Positions 44,855 through 53,708 of a stretch of DNA of 64,000 nt are shown here, in pieces. The stretch is from Verrucomicrobiota bacterium (GTDB lineage Bacteria > Verrucomicrobiota > Kiritimatiellia > JAKQHR01), in the NCBI GenBank assembly GCA_029557905.1, contig JAKQHR010000053.1, forward strand, positions 55,139 through 119,138, read 5' to 3'. The position numbers and the translations under genes are program-made. The notes under the pieces are model-generated. The model ran no database searches. It was not told where the DNA came from and saw only the letters and a list, made by a program, of their open reading frames with translations. Numbering within the stretch: position 1 is the first letter of the stretch; each line of letters opens with the position of its first letter.

Positions 44855-45434
44855 TAAGAATGAATTCCTTTACTTTTGCCAAATCCTTTACACGGATCGC
44901 CCGCTCAACACCAGAACTGACATCCACTCCCCACGGGCGCACCCTGGCGACGGCCACAGCCACATTTTCCGGATTCAGGCCGCCGGCCAGAATCACCGGA
45001 ACCTCCGCGCTTTCAACTATCCGCGCGGCGGCATCCCAGTCACAGCAGACTCCAGTTCCTCCGGGAGAACTCTCACTGTAGCTGTCGAGGATAACTGCGT
45101 CAACCTCCGCCGGGGAGAAGGCCGGCGTTTTCCCCGGATAAACCACCCGCCATATCCTGATTCCCGGGGATGGCCGCTTCAGGCTGCCGTGCAGCTGCAC
45201 GACATCCAGCTTCGCCGTGTTGACCGTGCGCGCAATTTCATCTGGCGATGCGTCAACAAAAACACCTACTTTCAGGATTTCAGCCGGAAACCCCGCCGTC
45301 CACGCCGCGACATCCCCGGCCGCTACAAAGCGCTTTGAAGGCTTCCAGAAAATGAAACCGAGGGCATCGGCCCCCAGATCAGCGGCAGCCGCCGCGTCTT
45401 CCCCTGAACAAAGGCCGCAAATCTTCACGAACAC
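44835..45434 (-). CDS. trpF: Phosphoribosylanthranilate isomerase
   Basis: The 199-residue TIM barrel starts at GTG ([14 protein letters not shown]) with the catalytic Cys of the KICG motif. It continues [27 protein letters not shown], the catalytic [14 protein letters not shown] (Asp), and [11 protein letters not shown] near the end. It is shortened compared with some homologues but complete. It overlaps trpC by 10 bp. Confidence 0.96.
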   Translation of the reverse strand: MFVKICGLCSGEDAAAAADLGADALGFIFWKPSKRFVAAGDVAAWTAGFPAEILKVGVFVDASPDEIARTVNTAKLDVVQLHGSLKRPSPGIRIWRVVYPGKTPAFSPAEVDAVILDSYSESSPGGTGVCCDWDAAARIVESAEVPVILAGGLNPENVAVAVARVRPWGVDVSSGVERAIRVKDLAKVKEFILNAKSAG

Positions 45435-46201
45435 GGCCGCACCTCTTTCATAAGCTCCTTAACCGCGGTTTCGATGTCGGGCTGCCGCAGCAGCTGCTCG
45501 CCCACCAGAATGCCCCCAATGCCGTTGTCATGGAGGCGTTTCACATCGGAAGCAGACCGGATACCGCTTTCACTGATGATCAGGGCATCTCCAGCCAGAC
45601 GGTCCTTCAGCCGGAATGTGGTTTCAATATCCACCTTGAAGGTCTTCAAATCACGGTTGTTGATGCCGACCACCGCCGGCTGCAGGGGTTTGATTTTGTC
45701 CACCTCCTGCGCGTCGTGCACTTCCGCGAGCACATCGAGCCCGCAATCCCGCGCGCACGTCATGAAGCTTTCGATTTCTTCAGCGCTCAGGATCCCCGCA
45801 ATCAGGAGCACCGCCGAGGCGCCAAGGGATGCCGCATGCCGGATCTGCCACTCGTCAACCACGAACTCCTTGTACAGCATGGGGAGGCTGACAGCCCGGC
45901 GCACTTCGACAAAATCGCCCTCGCCGCCGCCAAAATATTTCTCATCCAGCAGGACCGAAACCGCCTGCGCGCCGGCCTTCTCATAGGCCGCCGCAACGTC
46001 GGCGGGCACCAGAGGCCGGCGGATCAATCCGGCGGACGGAGATTTGCGCTTCACCTCGGCGACAAGACCGATGCCCGCCGCCTTCATGGCGGCCGCAAAA
46101 TCCCCGCGGCCCCGTCCGCGCAGGGTTTCGATCGGACAAGAAGCACTTCGCTTCGCGATCTCCGCGCGCTTGTTGTCCGCTATTTCGTCAAGGATGCTCA
46201 T
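45425..46201 (-). CDS. trpC: Indole-3-glycerol phosphate synthase
   Basis: The 258-residue TIM barrel has AEVKRKSPSAGLI with the catalytic lysine, ALSVLLDEKYFGG-like VSVLLDEKYFGGGEGDF, LYKEFVVDEWQI, VGINNRDLKTF and SESGI. It closes the indole ring to indole-3-glycerol phosphate. It starts on the prfB stop (ATGA). The order trpC-trpF-trpB without trpA, D, E or G implies the rest of the pathway is elsewhere. Confidence 0.97.
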   Translation of the reverse strand: MSILDEIADNKRAEIAKRSASCPIETLRGRGRGDFAAAMKAAGIGLVAEVKRKSPSAGLIRRPLVPADVAAAYEKAGAQAVSVLLDEKYFGGGEGDFVEVRRAVSLPMLYKEFVVDEWQIRHAASLGASAVLLIAGILSAEEIESFMTCARDCGLDVLAEVHDAQEVDKIKPLQPAVVGINNRDLKTFKVDIETTFRLKDRLAGDALIISESGIRSASDVKRLHDNGIGGILVGEQLLRQPDIETAVKELMKEVRPCS

Positions 46202-47317
46202 TGTCCGACTGTTTTCTTCAGATAGGCTTCAATAAACACATCCAGCGCCCCGTCCAGCACAGCCTGCACATTGCCGACTTCAACATCCGTCCGGTGATCC
46301 TTCACCATGGTGTAGGGCTGCAGGACATAGGACCGGATCTGGTGGCCCCATGCGATTTCCCCCTTGGTGCCGTAGAACCGCTCCATCTCCTTGCGCTTCT
46401 GGTCCATCTGATATTCGTAAAGCCGGGCACGCAGCATGTCGTAGGCCTTGGCGCGATTGCTGTGCTGTGAACGTTCCGCCTGGCACTGCACTACAATGCC
46501 GGTCGGGAGATGCGTAATCCGAATGGCCGAGTCAGTCTTGTTGACATGCTGGCCTCCGGCGCCTCCGGCCCGGTAGGTGTCTATGCGAAGATCGTCCTCG
46601 TTGATCTCTATCTCAACATCTTCCGCCACCTGCGCCACCACGTCAAGCGACGCAAACGAGGTGTGCCGCCGCTTGTTGGAATCAAAGGGACTGATCCGCA
46701 CCAGCCGATGAACTCCTCTTTCGGCCCTCATGTATCCATAGGCATAGGGGCCCGTGACCTGCAGCGAGATGCTCTTGATGCCCGCTTCGTCGCCGGGCTG
46801 ATAATCAATGATCTCCGCCTCATACCCGTGATCTTCCAGATAACGGCGATACATGCGGTAGAGCATGTCCGCCCAGTCACAGGACTCGGTTCCGCCCGCG
46901 CCGGCGTGAATAGTCAGATAGGCATTGCTGGCGTCCAGCGGACCGCTGAGCAGCGACTTGAGTTCAAGCGCATCCAGCTGCTTTTCCAGGCCGTCCAGCT
47001 GATCATTCAGGCCGGGCAGCGCCTGCTGCACCTGCGCTCCATCCTCTTCCATCTCGAGGAGTTCCAACATTTCGCCGGCGTCATGCAGTCCGGCGAGCAG
47101 TTCCTGATAGGGGTTCAGAACCGCGCGGACCGCATTCGTTTCACGAATGATATCGCGGGCTTTGTTCTGGTCGTTCCAGAAATCGGGGGCGGAAGCCGCC
47201 TGTTCAAGTTTTTCAAGCTGACTTTGACGTTCGGCGACGTCAAAGATAACCTCGCATTTCTTCAACGCGGTTCAAATATTTCTGCAGCCGTTCCTTCAGT
47301 TCTTCCAGCATCTGCAT
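46198..47317 (-). CDS. prfB: Peptide chain release factor 2, made by programmed +1 frameshift
   Basis: The gene is in two frames. Frame 0 starts at 47317 (MQMLEELKERLQKYLNRVEEMRGYL) and ends at an in-frame TGA (47242-47240); the main frame continues from GAC (47241) to the stop at 46198, about 372 residues in all. The main part has the RF2-type SPF anticodon-like motif in VRISPFDSNKRRHTSFAS, and GGAGGQHVNKTDSAIRI, whose GGQ triggers hydrolysis. RF2 recognises UGA and UAA, so the internal UGA autoregulates synthesis. GGGGAAGG lies before the start; a second ATG at 47311 is also possible. Confidence 0.96.
47239..47254 (-). promoter_or_regulatory. prfB programmed +1 frameshift site
   Basis: The minus strand reads CGAGGTTATCTTTGAC. 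It contains the canonical slippery CTT-T-GAC, with TGA as the frame-0 stop, and a GAGG element upstream as the internal Shine-Dalgarno. The stimulator is weaker than the AGGGGG of E. coli, but TATCTTTGAC is unchanged. Confidence 0.93.
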
Positions 47318-47332
47318 CCCTTTCCTTCCCCA

Positions 47333-48976
47333 TCATGATCCGCAGCCGGGCGAGGAACAAACCGGCGGACGGGCGCGACCCTTCGTGGTCCAGGCGATCA
47401 ACCATACGCATCCGGCCAGAACAAGGCAAGCCTGCGCGAAAAGATCGCCCCGGAGCGTGTAGAAAGTGAACGGTTCAGACTCCGCCCGCACGGGCAGCTC
47501 ATAAATCCGGAAGCCCTCCGTTCTGCGGGGCAGCGGGAGGCTTCCCCACACATCAAGCAGGCGGCCGCGCGCATCTATTGCGCACGTCACGCCCGTATTG
47601 GCCGCGCGGAACGCCGCCACGTCATTTTCCACGCAGCGGAACACACAGTGGGCCATGTGCTGGCGTGAACCGCTGGACACGTCAAACCACGCGTCATTGG
47701 TCTGGTTGATCAGCAGGCGGCCGCCCGCCTTCAGGGCTTTCCGGGCCAGCGACGCCACCGTGTCTTCAAAACAAATCAGCACGGAGAACTTCTGTCCGCC
47801 CTCCAGGGTGAACACAGAACTTTCTGTTCCCGCAGAGAAACTTTCCGATATCGGGGTCAGGGCCGAAAGAAACGGGAGGACCGTCCTGAACGGGACATAT
47901 TCGCCGAACAGCACCAGATGCTGCTTGTCATAGCCCATGACCACGCGCCCTTCGGGGCTGAACAGGAACGAGCTGTTGAAATAGTTCACCTCGCCGCTTT
48001 CCGGCATCACCGCATCCATGGATCCCGCCAGCAGGGGAATCCCGTTTGTCACAAGACTCTCAATGAGCGCAAAACTGGCCGGGCTGTAGCGAACCTCGTC
48101 GGGCAGCGCCGTCTCCGGCCAGACGGTCAAATCATAATTTTCCACCTTCATGGCGGCGCCCGTCCAGCGTTCAAGGCGGTCATAGATGGTGCTGATATGT
48201 TCCGCCGACCATTTCTCAATCTGCGGGATATTCGGCTGGATCAGCGCCGCGCGCAGCGTTTGCGAGGACGGGCGGTATTTCCCGATATACCGCGCGCCAT
48301 CCATGTGAATGAGCGCCAGCGCCAGAAACGCAATCACCAGTTCGGGATGCCAGCGCACGGCCGCGGAGCGGGCGGCGGCATGCCGGGAAGGAATCACCTC
48401 ATGCAAGTAATGCATCACCGTTGCGGCAATCGCCGTATTGAGAAACATGATCAGCGCGGAAACGGCGTATACGCCTCCGAAACGGCTGATCTGGATGATT
48501 GTCAGGCGCTCATACTGGCTGACACCCAGCGCGTTCCACGCGAAACCGGTGAACAGAGTTGAACGAAGATATTCCAGGGCCGTCCAGACGGCGGCCGCCA
48601 TGAACATGAGCGCGACATTCCACAGTCTCCCCCTGCGGGCGCTCAACCCCCAGGCCATGAACACGGCAAAGGGCACTGTGTAGAGCGCGCAGTAGGCCGC
48701 CAGCGTGAACCAGCCCGCCCAGGTCACATGGCGAAGCCAGAACAGTGAACAGCACCAGAACGCCAGTGCGCTTGAAAACCCGAGCCGCGCGGCTTCTCCC
48801 CTGCCCGCTTTGCGCAGACTCAGCATCAGCGGCACAAAGGCAAACCAGGCCAGTTCAGAATATTCAAGCGGAGGATATGCCGCCGCCAGCAGCAGTCCGG
48901 AAGCAACAGCGCTCAACAGGGGAATGGAAGCCGCCATGCGGCTTCGGACTCTGGCTGCGCACCCGTCTGAAGTCAT
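47333..48976 (-). CDS. lnt: Apolipoprotein N-acyltransferase
   Basis: The 547-residue inner-membrane enzyme adds the third acyl chain to lipoproteins. The N-terminal 200 residues hold several TM segments (LLSAVASGLLLAAAYPPLEYSELAWFAFVPLML). The periplasmic nitrilase-like domain carries the catalytic triad: Glu in TVWPETALPDE, Lys in GYDKQHLVLFGEYVPFR, and Cys in VLICFEDTV. A last TM precedes the C-terminus. It lies 6 bp after secA and 15 bp before prfB. Its presence implies a diderm envelope, consistent with the TolC-like lipoprotein at 53694. Confidence 0.95.
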   Translation of the reverse strand: MTSDGCAARVRSRMAASIPLLSAVASGLLLAAAYPPLEYSELAWFAFVPLMLSLRKAGRGEAARLGFSSALAFWCCSLFWLRHVTWAGWFTLAAYCALYTVPFAVFMAWGLSARRGRLWNVALMFMAAAVWTALEYLRSTLFTGFAWNALGVSQYERLTIIQISRFGGVYAVSALIMFLNTAIAATVMHYLHEVIPSRHAAARSAAVRWHPELVIAFLALALIHMDGARYIGKYRPSSQTLRAALIQPNIPQIEKWSAEHISTIYDRLERWTGAAMKVENYDLTVWPETALPDEVRYSPASFALIESLVTNGIPLLAGSMDAVMPESGEVNYFNSSFLFSPEGRVVMGYDKQHLVLFGEYVPFRTVLPFLSALTPISESFSAGTESSVFTLEGGQKFSVLICFEDTVASLARKALKAGGRLLINQTNDAWFDVSSGSRQHMAHCVFRCVENDVAAFRAANTGVTCAIDARGRLLDVWGSLPLPRRTEGFRIYELPVRAESEPFTFYTLRGDLFAQACLVLAGCVWLIAWTTKGRARPPVCSSPGCGS

Positions 48977-48982
48977 GACCGC

Positions 48983-51900
48983 TCAGGCTCCGGCTTTGGC
49001 GCCGCAGCACTTTTTATATTTCTTCCCGCTTCCGCAGGGGCACGGATCGTTGCGGCCCACCTTGGCCTCTTCACGGCGGATGGGCTCGCCCTTGCTCCGC
49101 AGGGCCGCCTGCATGGCGGCCTCTGCGCCCGGAGGGGCCTCCTGCGAACGGCCGCCCAGCGTCTGCACTTCCTGATGAACATACCGCTGCGGAAGCGCCG
49201 CGCGCAGGTTTTCAAACACCTGTGCGGAAGTGGCAATGCGGAACATTTTTGAAACCACGTCGTTTTTGATGCGGTCCATGAGTTCCGCAAACATCTCATA
49301 GGCTTCGTGCTTGTATTCCACCAGCGGATCTTTCTGGCCGTACGCGCGCAGCCCCACGCCCTGACGCAGGGCATCCATGCCGCGCAGATATTCCTGCCAG
49401 TGGGTGTCAATGGGCTGCAGTATCAGCCAGCGTTCCATGGCGCCGATCTGCTTCTGATCCTCCTGCTGCACCTTCAGGTCATAAGTTTTGCGAACCCGGT
49501 CGCGCAGCAGATCCGCAAGCGCCGCGCCGTCTTTGGAGACATCCCTGAGATCTTCGGCCCGGATGCCGACAGGAAAGGTCATGTTCATCCAGTTGACCAG
49601 ATCCGCCAGCGCCTCCTCTGTGTCCGCCTCGAGCGCCGCCTCGACGCGGTCGTCAATCACATCGTCCACAATGTCCAGCAGCTGCTCGCGGACATTGCTG
49701 CCGCTGACGACGTCCCTGCGCAGGCCGTAGATCACTTCGCGCTGCTTGTTCATCACATCGTCGTATTCGAGCGTGCGTTTGCGGATGGAGAAGTTCTGCT
49801 GTTCAACGCGGCGCTGGGCTGTTTCGATGGAGCGGTTGAGCCACGGATGCTCCAGCACCTCGCCCTCCTCCAGGCCCAGGCGCCCCATGATGTTCGCCAC
49901 CCGATCCGATCCGAACAAACGCATCAGGTCGTCTTCCAGCGACACATAGAAGCGCGAGGATCCCGGGTCGCCCTGGCGCGCGCAGCGGCCGCGCAGCTGC
50001 CGGTCAATGCGCCGGGATTCATGCCGCTCGCTGCCGATCACATGAAGGCCGCAGGGCTTCTCGATGAGTGTTTCGCGCAGCGTTTTCCCGTCCACGCGGG
50101 AATCCAGCGTGAGACTGGAGGTGATGACATCACGGCCGAGATAGACCACGCCCTCCCCGAGCTTGATGTCGGTTCCGCGGCCGGCCATGTTGGTGGCAAT
50201 GGTCACCTGGCCCGGAAGTCCAGCGCGCGAGACAATCTCGGCCTCGCGCTCGTGGTTTTTGGCGTTCAGCACGTTGTGGGGAATGTTCTCCCGCGTCAGC
50301 ATCCGGCTGAGCAGCTCGGAGGTGTCCACGGACACCGTGCCCACGAGCACGGGCTGGCCGCGAGCGTGACAGTCGCGGATTTCATCAATGACGGCTTTGA
50401 ACTTCTCGCGCTGGGTTTTGTAGATATGGTCGTTGGCGTCCACGCGTCGGATCGGGCGGTTGGTGGGAATGACCAGCACATCGAGCTTGTATATCTGGTG
50501 GAACTCGTCGGCCTCGGTCTCGGCGGTGCCCGTCATGCCGCCGAGCTTGTCATACATCCTGAAGTAGTTCTGGATGGTGATGGTCGCGAGCGTCTGGGTT
50601 TCGCGCTCGATTGTCACGCCCTCCTTGGCCTCAACGGCCTGGTGCAGGCCGTCGCTCCAGCGGCGGCCCGGCATCAGGCGGCCGGTGTACTCGTCCACGA
50701 TGATCACCTGATTGTTCTGGACGACATACTCGACATCCTTCTCGTAAATGCAGTAGGCGCGAATAAGCTGGTCCACGTTGTGAATCCGCTCGCTCCGCTC
50801 CGCGAACGCATCCTGCATTTCCTGCCGTTTTTTGATCTTGTCGGCTTCGGAAAGAGTGGTGTCCCCGTCGAGCTCCGCGAGGAACGTGACCAGATCGGGA
50901 AGGACATAGGCTTCGGGATCATCAGGGCTGAGCGCTTCGCACCCCTTCTCCGTCAGATTGGCATCATGTCCCCGTTCATCAATGGTGAAATAGAGCTCTT
51001 CGCGGAGCGCGCGCGCCTGATCCTTGCGCATGTCGGTCAGCATGGCGTTTTCTATTTTTTCGATCAGCTTGCGGATGGAAGGCTCCTCCATCATGTGCAG
51101 CAGCTGCTTGTTCTTCGGCATGCCCTGCCGCACCTGATAGAGCTTGAGCTGGGCATCCTCGTCCTCATTTTTCTCCAGGTGCTCTTTCGCCTCGCGGATC
51201 AGGCGCGAACACAGATCCTGCTGCTTCCTGACCAGCCGGCTCACCGCGGGCTTCATCTCGGCATAGCGATGGGTGGAATACGGCGCCGGGCCCGAGATGA
51301 TCAGCGGGGTCCGGGCCTCATCAATCAGGATGCTGTCAATTTCGTCAATGATCGCATAGGCATAGCCCCGCTGGACCTGGTCTTCGGGACGGGTGGCCAT
51401 GCCCATGTCGCGCAGATAGTCGAATCCGAATTCGCTGTTGGTGCCGTAGGTGATGTCGCAGGCATACTGCCGGCGGCGCTCGGCGGGATGCATCTGATTC
51501 TGGATGCAGCCCACGGTCAGGCCCAGATAGCGGTAGACCGTGCCCATCCATTCGGCATCGCGGCGGGCCAGATAGTCGTTCACCGTCACCACATGCACGC
51601 CCTTCCCGGGAAGCGCGTTCAGATAAACGGGCATCGTGGCAACCAGCGTCTTGCCCTCGCCCGTCGCCATTTCCGCAATCATGCCGCGGTGCAGCGCAAT
51701 GCCGCCGATCAGCTGCACATCGAACGGCACCATCTCCCACAGCAGTTCATGACCGCAGACATCCGTTCGGGTGCCGCACAGCCGGCGACAGGCGTTCTTG
51801 ACCACGGCATAGGCCTCGCACATCAGGTCGTCCACCGTCTCGCCCTGCGCCAGCCGCTCGCGGAACTCCGCGGTCTTCGCCTTCAAGGCGTCATCCGAAA

Positions 51901-52009
51901 GCGACTGAAATTCCTGCTCCAGCTGATTGATGCGCTCAACCAGCGGCCGGATTTTCTTCAGGTCGCGCTCGTTCTTCGTGCCGATAATCTTCTTCAAAAG
52001 CCATTTCAT
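48983..52009 (-). CDS. secA: Preprotein translocase ATPase SecA
   Basis: The 1008-residue ATPase drives Sec export. It starts [20 protein letters not shown], has Walker [54 protein letters not shown] (Walker B) and [13 protein letters not shown]. The C-terminal SEC-C zinc motif is [15 protein letters not shown]. The insertion around residues 250-400 makes it longer than E. coli SecA. The ATG at 52009 is chosen for homology. It heads the operon that runs to gmk. Confidence 0.97.
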   Translation of the reverse strand: MKWLLKKIIGTKNERDLKKIRPLVERINQLEQEFQSLSDDALKAKTAEFRERLAQGETVDDLMCEAYAVVKNACRRLCGTRTDVCGHELLWEMVPFDVQLIGGIALHRGMIAEMATGEGKTLVATMPVYLNALPGKGVHVVTVNDYLARRDAEWMGTVYRYLGLTVGCIQNQMHPAERRRQYACDITYGTNSEFGFDYLRDMGMATRPEDQVQRGYAYAIIDEIDSILIDEARTPLIISGPAPYSTHRYAEMKPAVSRLVRKQQDLCSRLIREAKEHLEKNEDEDAQLKLYQVRQGMPKNKQLLHMMEEPSIRKLIEKIENAMLTDMRKDQARALREELYFTIDERGHDANLTEKGCEALSPDDPEAYVLPDLVTFLAELDGDTTLSEADKIKKRQEMQDAFAERSERIHNVDQLIRAYCIYEKDVEYVVQNNQVIIVDEYTGRLMPGRRWSDGLHQAVEAKEGVTIERETQTLATITIQNYFRMYDKLGGMTGTAETEADEFHQIYKLDVLVIPTNRPIRRVDANDHIYKTQREKFKAVIDEIRDCHARGQPVLVGTVSVDTSELLSRMLTRENIPHNVLNAKNHEREAEIVSRAGLPGQVTIATNMAGRGTDIKLGEGVVYLGRDVITSSLTLDSRVDGKTLRETLIEKPCGLHVIGSERHESRRIDRQLRGRCARQGDPGSSRFYVSLEDDLMRLFGSDRVANIMGRLGLEEGEVLEHPWLNRSIETAQRRVEQQNFSIRKRTLEYDDVMNKQREVIYGLRRDVVSGSNVREQLLDIVDDVIDDRVEAALEADTEEALADLVNWMNMTFPVGIRAEDLRDVSKDGAALADLLRDRVRKTYDLKVQQEDQKQIGAMERWLILQPIDTHWQEYLRGMDALRQGVGLRAYGQKDPLVEYKHEAYEMFAELMDRIKNDVVSKMFRIATSAQVFENLRAALPQRYVHQEVQTLGGRSQEAPPGAEAAMQAALRSKGEPIRREEAKVGRNDPCPCGSGKKYKKCCGAKAGA

Positions 52010-52099
52010 GGATAAACCGGTGCTTTCTTTATATATATGAAACCCGTTAAGACTACGCACCCCCGCACCTTTTGGCAAGCAGACAGGAGGGAGAAGAAA

Positions 52100-52146
52100 G
52101 GAGTCAGGAGTCGGAATTCAGGAGTCAGAAGACAGAATTCAGAATA
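52100..52146. repeat. Degenerate short direct repeats upstream of secA
   Basis: The stretch repeats GGAGTCAGGAGTCGGAATTC-like units: GGAGTC occurs at about 52100, 52107 and 52121, and GAATTCAG at about 52114 and 52135. It looks like slippage-derived microrepeats. It opens the gene-free 52010-52763 interval. Confidence 0.6.
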
Positions 52147-52228
52147 CGGAATTTTTGACTGGATCAACAGAATCGCCGCAAAACGCGCATAATACACAAA
52201 GATTTCATATCCCGGCCGCACACACGTT

Positions 52229-52253
52229 AAATAGTACTATTTTAGTACTATTT
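52229..52253. repeat. AGTACT palindrome, copy 1
   Basis: AAATAGTACT (52229-52238) and AGTACTATTT (52244-52253) form a perfect 10-bp inverted repeat around ATTTT. The two AGTACT hexamers are 11 bp apart, one helical turn, as in many operators. The phased T-tract array starts 15 bp later. Confidence 0.8.
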
Positions 52254-52267
52254 ACATGAACATGCGG

Positions 52268-52367
52268 TTTTCGGACATTTTCAGGCATTTTCGGCCTGTT
52301 TTTAACCGTTTTGGCCCGTTTTTTAACCATTTTTGGCAATTTTGGGGCATTTTGCGGACGATATTTT
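52268..52367 (+). repeat. Helically phased T-tract array, copy 1
   Basis: T runs of 4-6 begin at 52268, 52278, 52288, 52299, 52309, 52319, 52330, 52340, 52350 and 52364. The spacings are 10, 10, 11, 10, 10, 11, 10, 10 and 14, a mean of 10.25 bp for the first nine. This is close to the helical repeat, so the DNA should be strongly curved. Confidence 0.88.
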
Positions 52368-52526
52368 CAGCAGGCTGAATATTCACCGCAAAGAGCGCAT
52401 GGAGCACAAAGAATGCTTTTCCTGAGTTCATGAGTTCCAGACATGAATTTCTGAATCAGAACCTGAAAAACAGGAATCGCAAAGAGGGGGTGAAACTTCG
52501 CCTGCGCGCAAAGAGGCTCCGGCGTT

Positions 52527-52553
52527 AAAATAGTACTTAATTAGTACTATTTT
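52527..52553. repeat. AGTACT palindrome, copy 2
   Basis: AAAATAGTACT (52527-52537) and AGTACTATTTT (52543-52553) form a perfect 11-bp inverted repeat around TAATT. As in copy 1 the AGTACT hexamers are 11 bp apart and a T-tract array starts 14 bp downstream. Confidence 0.82.
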
Positions 52554-52566
52554 GAATTCCCGGTCA

Positions 52567-52693
52567 TTTTTGATGATTTTTGGGGTTTGGGGGCCGTTTT
52601 TCGCGTTTTTTGGTCATTTTTAGGGCATTTTGACGTTTTCGGGCCGTTTTTTAGCATTTTCCGGCATTTTTTGGCCGTTTTTTCGCTTTTTTT
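52567..52693 (+). repeat. Helically phased T-tract array, copy 2
   Basis: Thirteen T runs (3-7 T) begin at 52567, 52577, 52586, 52597, 52606, 52617, 52628, 52636, 52647, 52657, 52667, 52678 and 52687, a mean spacing of 10.0 bp. Between them the sequence is mostly GGCC, GGCA or CG. The array ends 16 bp upstream of the -35 element of the epimerase promoter. Confidence 0.88.
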
Positions 52694-52709
52694 GCGCGCC
52701 AAGCAGTTC

Positions 52710-52738
52710 TTGTCTATCCCGCGTGCGGCCGCTATTCT
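52710..52738 (+). promoter_or_regulatory. Candidate sigma-70 promoter of the epimerase gene
   Basis: TTGTCT (52710-52715), 17 bp and TATTCT (52733-52738) lie 25 bp before the ATG at 52764. The T-tract array directly upstream may work like a long UP element or curved activator. Confidence 0.6.
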
Positions 52739-52763
52739 GTGCGCATTAAATGGAGTTGTTTTC

Positions 52764-53708
52764 ATGAGCAAATGTCTGGTTACCGGCGCGGCGGGTTTCA
52801 TCGGCTCGCATCTGTGCGAGGCGCTTCTGGCTAAAGGTCACGAGGTTGTCGGCCTCGATGCCTTCATCCCCTACTATCCCCGCCCGCTCAAGGAATCCAA
52901 CCTCACGACCCTGCTGAAGAATAAAAAGTTCCGGTTTGAGGAGGCTGATCTGCGGAAACAGCCGGTCACTTCGCTCGCGGACGGCTGCGATGTCATTTTT
53001 CACCTGGCGGCCATGGCCGGCCTGATGAAGAGCTGGAGCGACCTGGAACTCTATTCCTCCTGCAACATCATCGGCACACAGACCGTGCTGGAGGCCGCGC
53101 GCGACGCAAAAGTGCCGCAGGTGATCCATGTTTCAACGTCCAGTGTCTATGGCAAGGAAGCCACCGGCCCCGAAACGACCCCCCTCGAGCCGTTTTCGCC
53201 GTACGGCCTGACAAAACTCGCGGCGGAAAATCTCTGCGCGGCGTATTCCGCGAATTTCGGCGTCCCGTACACCATCCTGCGCTATTTTTCGGTCTACGGC
53301 CCGCGCCAGCGCCCGGACATGGCCTACAACATCCTGATCCGCACACTGATCAGCGGCGAGGCCTTCACCATGTACGGCGATGGCGAGCAGACCCGGAGCA
53401 ACACGTTTGTTTCCGACTGCGTGGCGGCAACCATGCTGGCGTGGAAGAAACGCGAGGCGGCCATCGGACAGGTGTTCAACATCGGCGGAGGCGAGATTGT
53501 TTCGCTGAACAAAGTGATTGCCATGCTGGAGGAAATGCTGGGCAAAAAGGCCCGCATCATCCGCAGGCCCGCGCGGCCCGGAGACCAGAAACACACCGCG
53601 GCCGACATCAGCAAGGCTGTAAAACTTCTGGGATACGCCCCCAAAACCGGCGTGAAGGAAGGCCTCGCGGCGCAGGCGGCGTGGCAAAGGCGGTCACTCA
53701 GCGCCTGA
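52764..53708 (+). CDS. NAD-dependent sugar-nucleotide epimerase (UDP-glucose 4-epimerase/UDP-glucuronate epimerase-like)
   Basis: The 314-residue extended SDR starts MSKCLVTGAAGFIGSHLCEALLAKGHEVVGLDAFIPYYPRPLKESNL. It has HLAAMAGLMKSW, VSTSSVYG, SPYGLTKLAAENLC (Tyr-x3-Lys), LRYFSVYGPRQRPDMA and TRSNTFVSDCVAA. The YYPRPLKESNL segment resembles UDP-glucuronate epimerases. GGAG 8 nt upstream supports the ATG at 52764. It is a single gene, converging with the TolC-like gene by a 15-bp overlap. Confidence 0.88.
   Translation: MSKCLVTGAAGFIGSHLCEALLAKGHEVVGLDAFIPYYPRPLKESNLTTLLKNKKFRFEEADLRKQPVTSLADGCDVIFHLAAMAGLMKSWSDLELYSSCNIIGTQTVLEAARDAKVPQVIHVSTSSVYGKEATGPETTPLEPFSPYGLTKLAAENLCAAYSANFGVPYTILRYFSVYGPRQRPDMAYNILIRTLISGEAFTMYGDGEQTRSNTFVSDCVAATMLAWKKREAAIGQVFNIGGGEIVSLNKVIAMLEEMLGKKARIIRRPARPGDQKHTAADISKAVKLLGYAPKTGVKEGLAAQAAWQRRSLSA

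Larger units (their letters stand above)
52176..52415. repeat. Two copies of a 30-bp CCGCAAA...CACAAAGA element
   Basis: Positions 52176-52205 and 52386-52415 match at 22 of 30 bases; both have CCGCAAA, GCGCAT and CACAAAGA at the same spacing. Each copy precedes an AGTACT palindrome and a T-tract array, so the whole composite unit seems duplicated. Confidence 0.55.

Noticed and set aside
49307..52015. 902-codon open frame antisense to secA
   Set aside because: SecA on the other strand is unmistakable; the frame is a by-product of GC-rich codon use. The same holds for long frames antisense to the histidine kinase (37277-39016) and to the C2H2 protein (58660-59898).
52229..52553. The two AGTACT palindromes as ends of an insertion sequence or MITE
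   Set aside because: No transposase and no target-site duplication, and each palindrome is tied to its own T-tract array, which fits a duplicated regulatory unit better.
52587..52763. N-terminal extension of the epimerase with many Phe residues, resembling a TM segment
   Set aside because: It is simply the T-tract array read as codons. The promoter at 52710-52738 and the ribosome-binding site at 52752 put the start at 52764.
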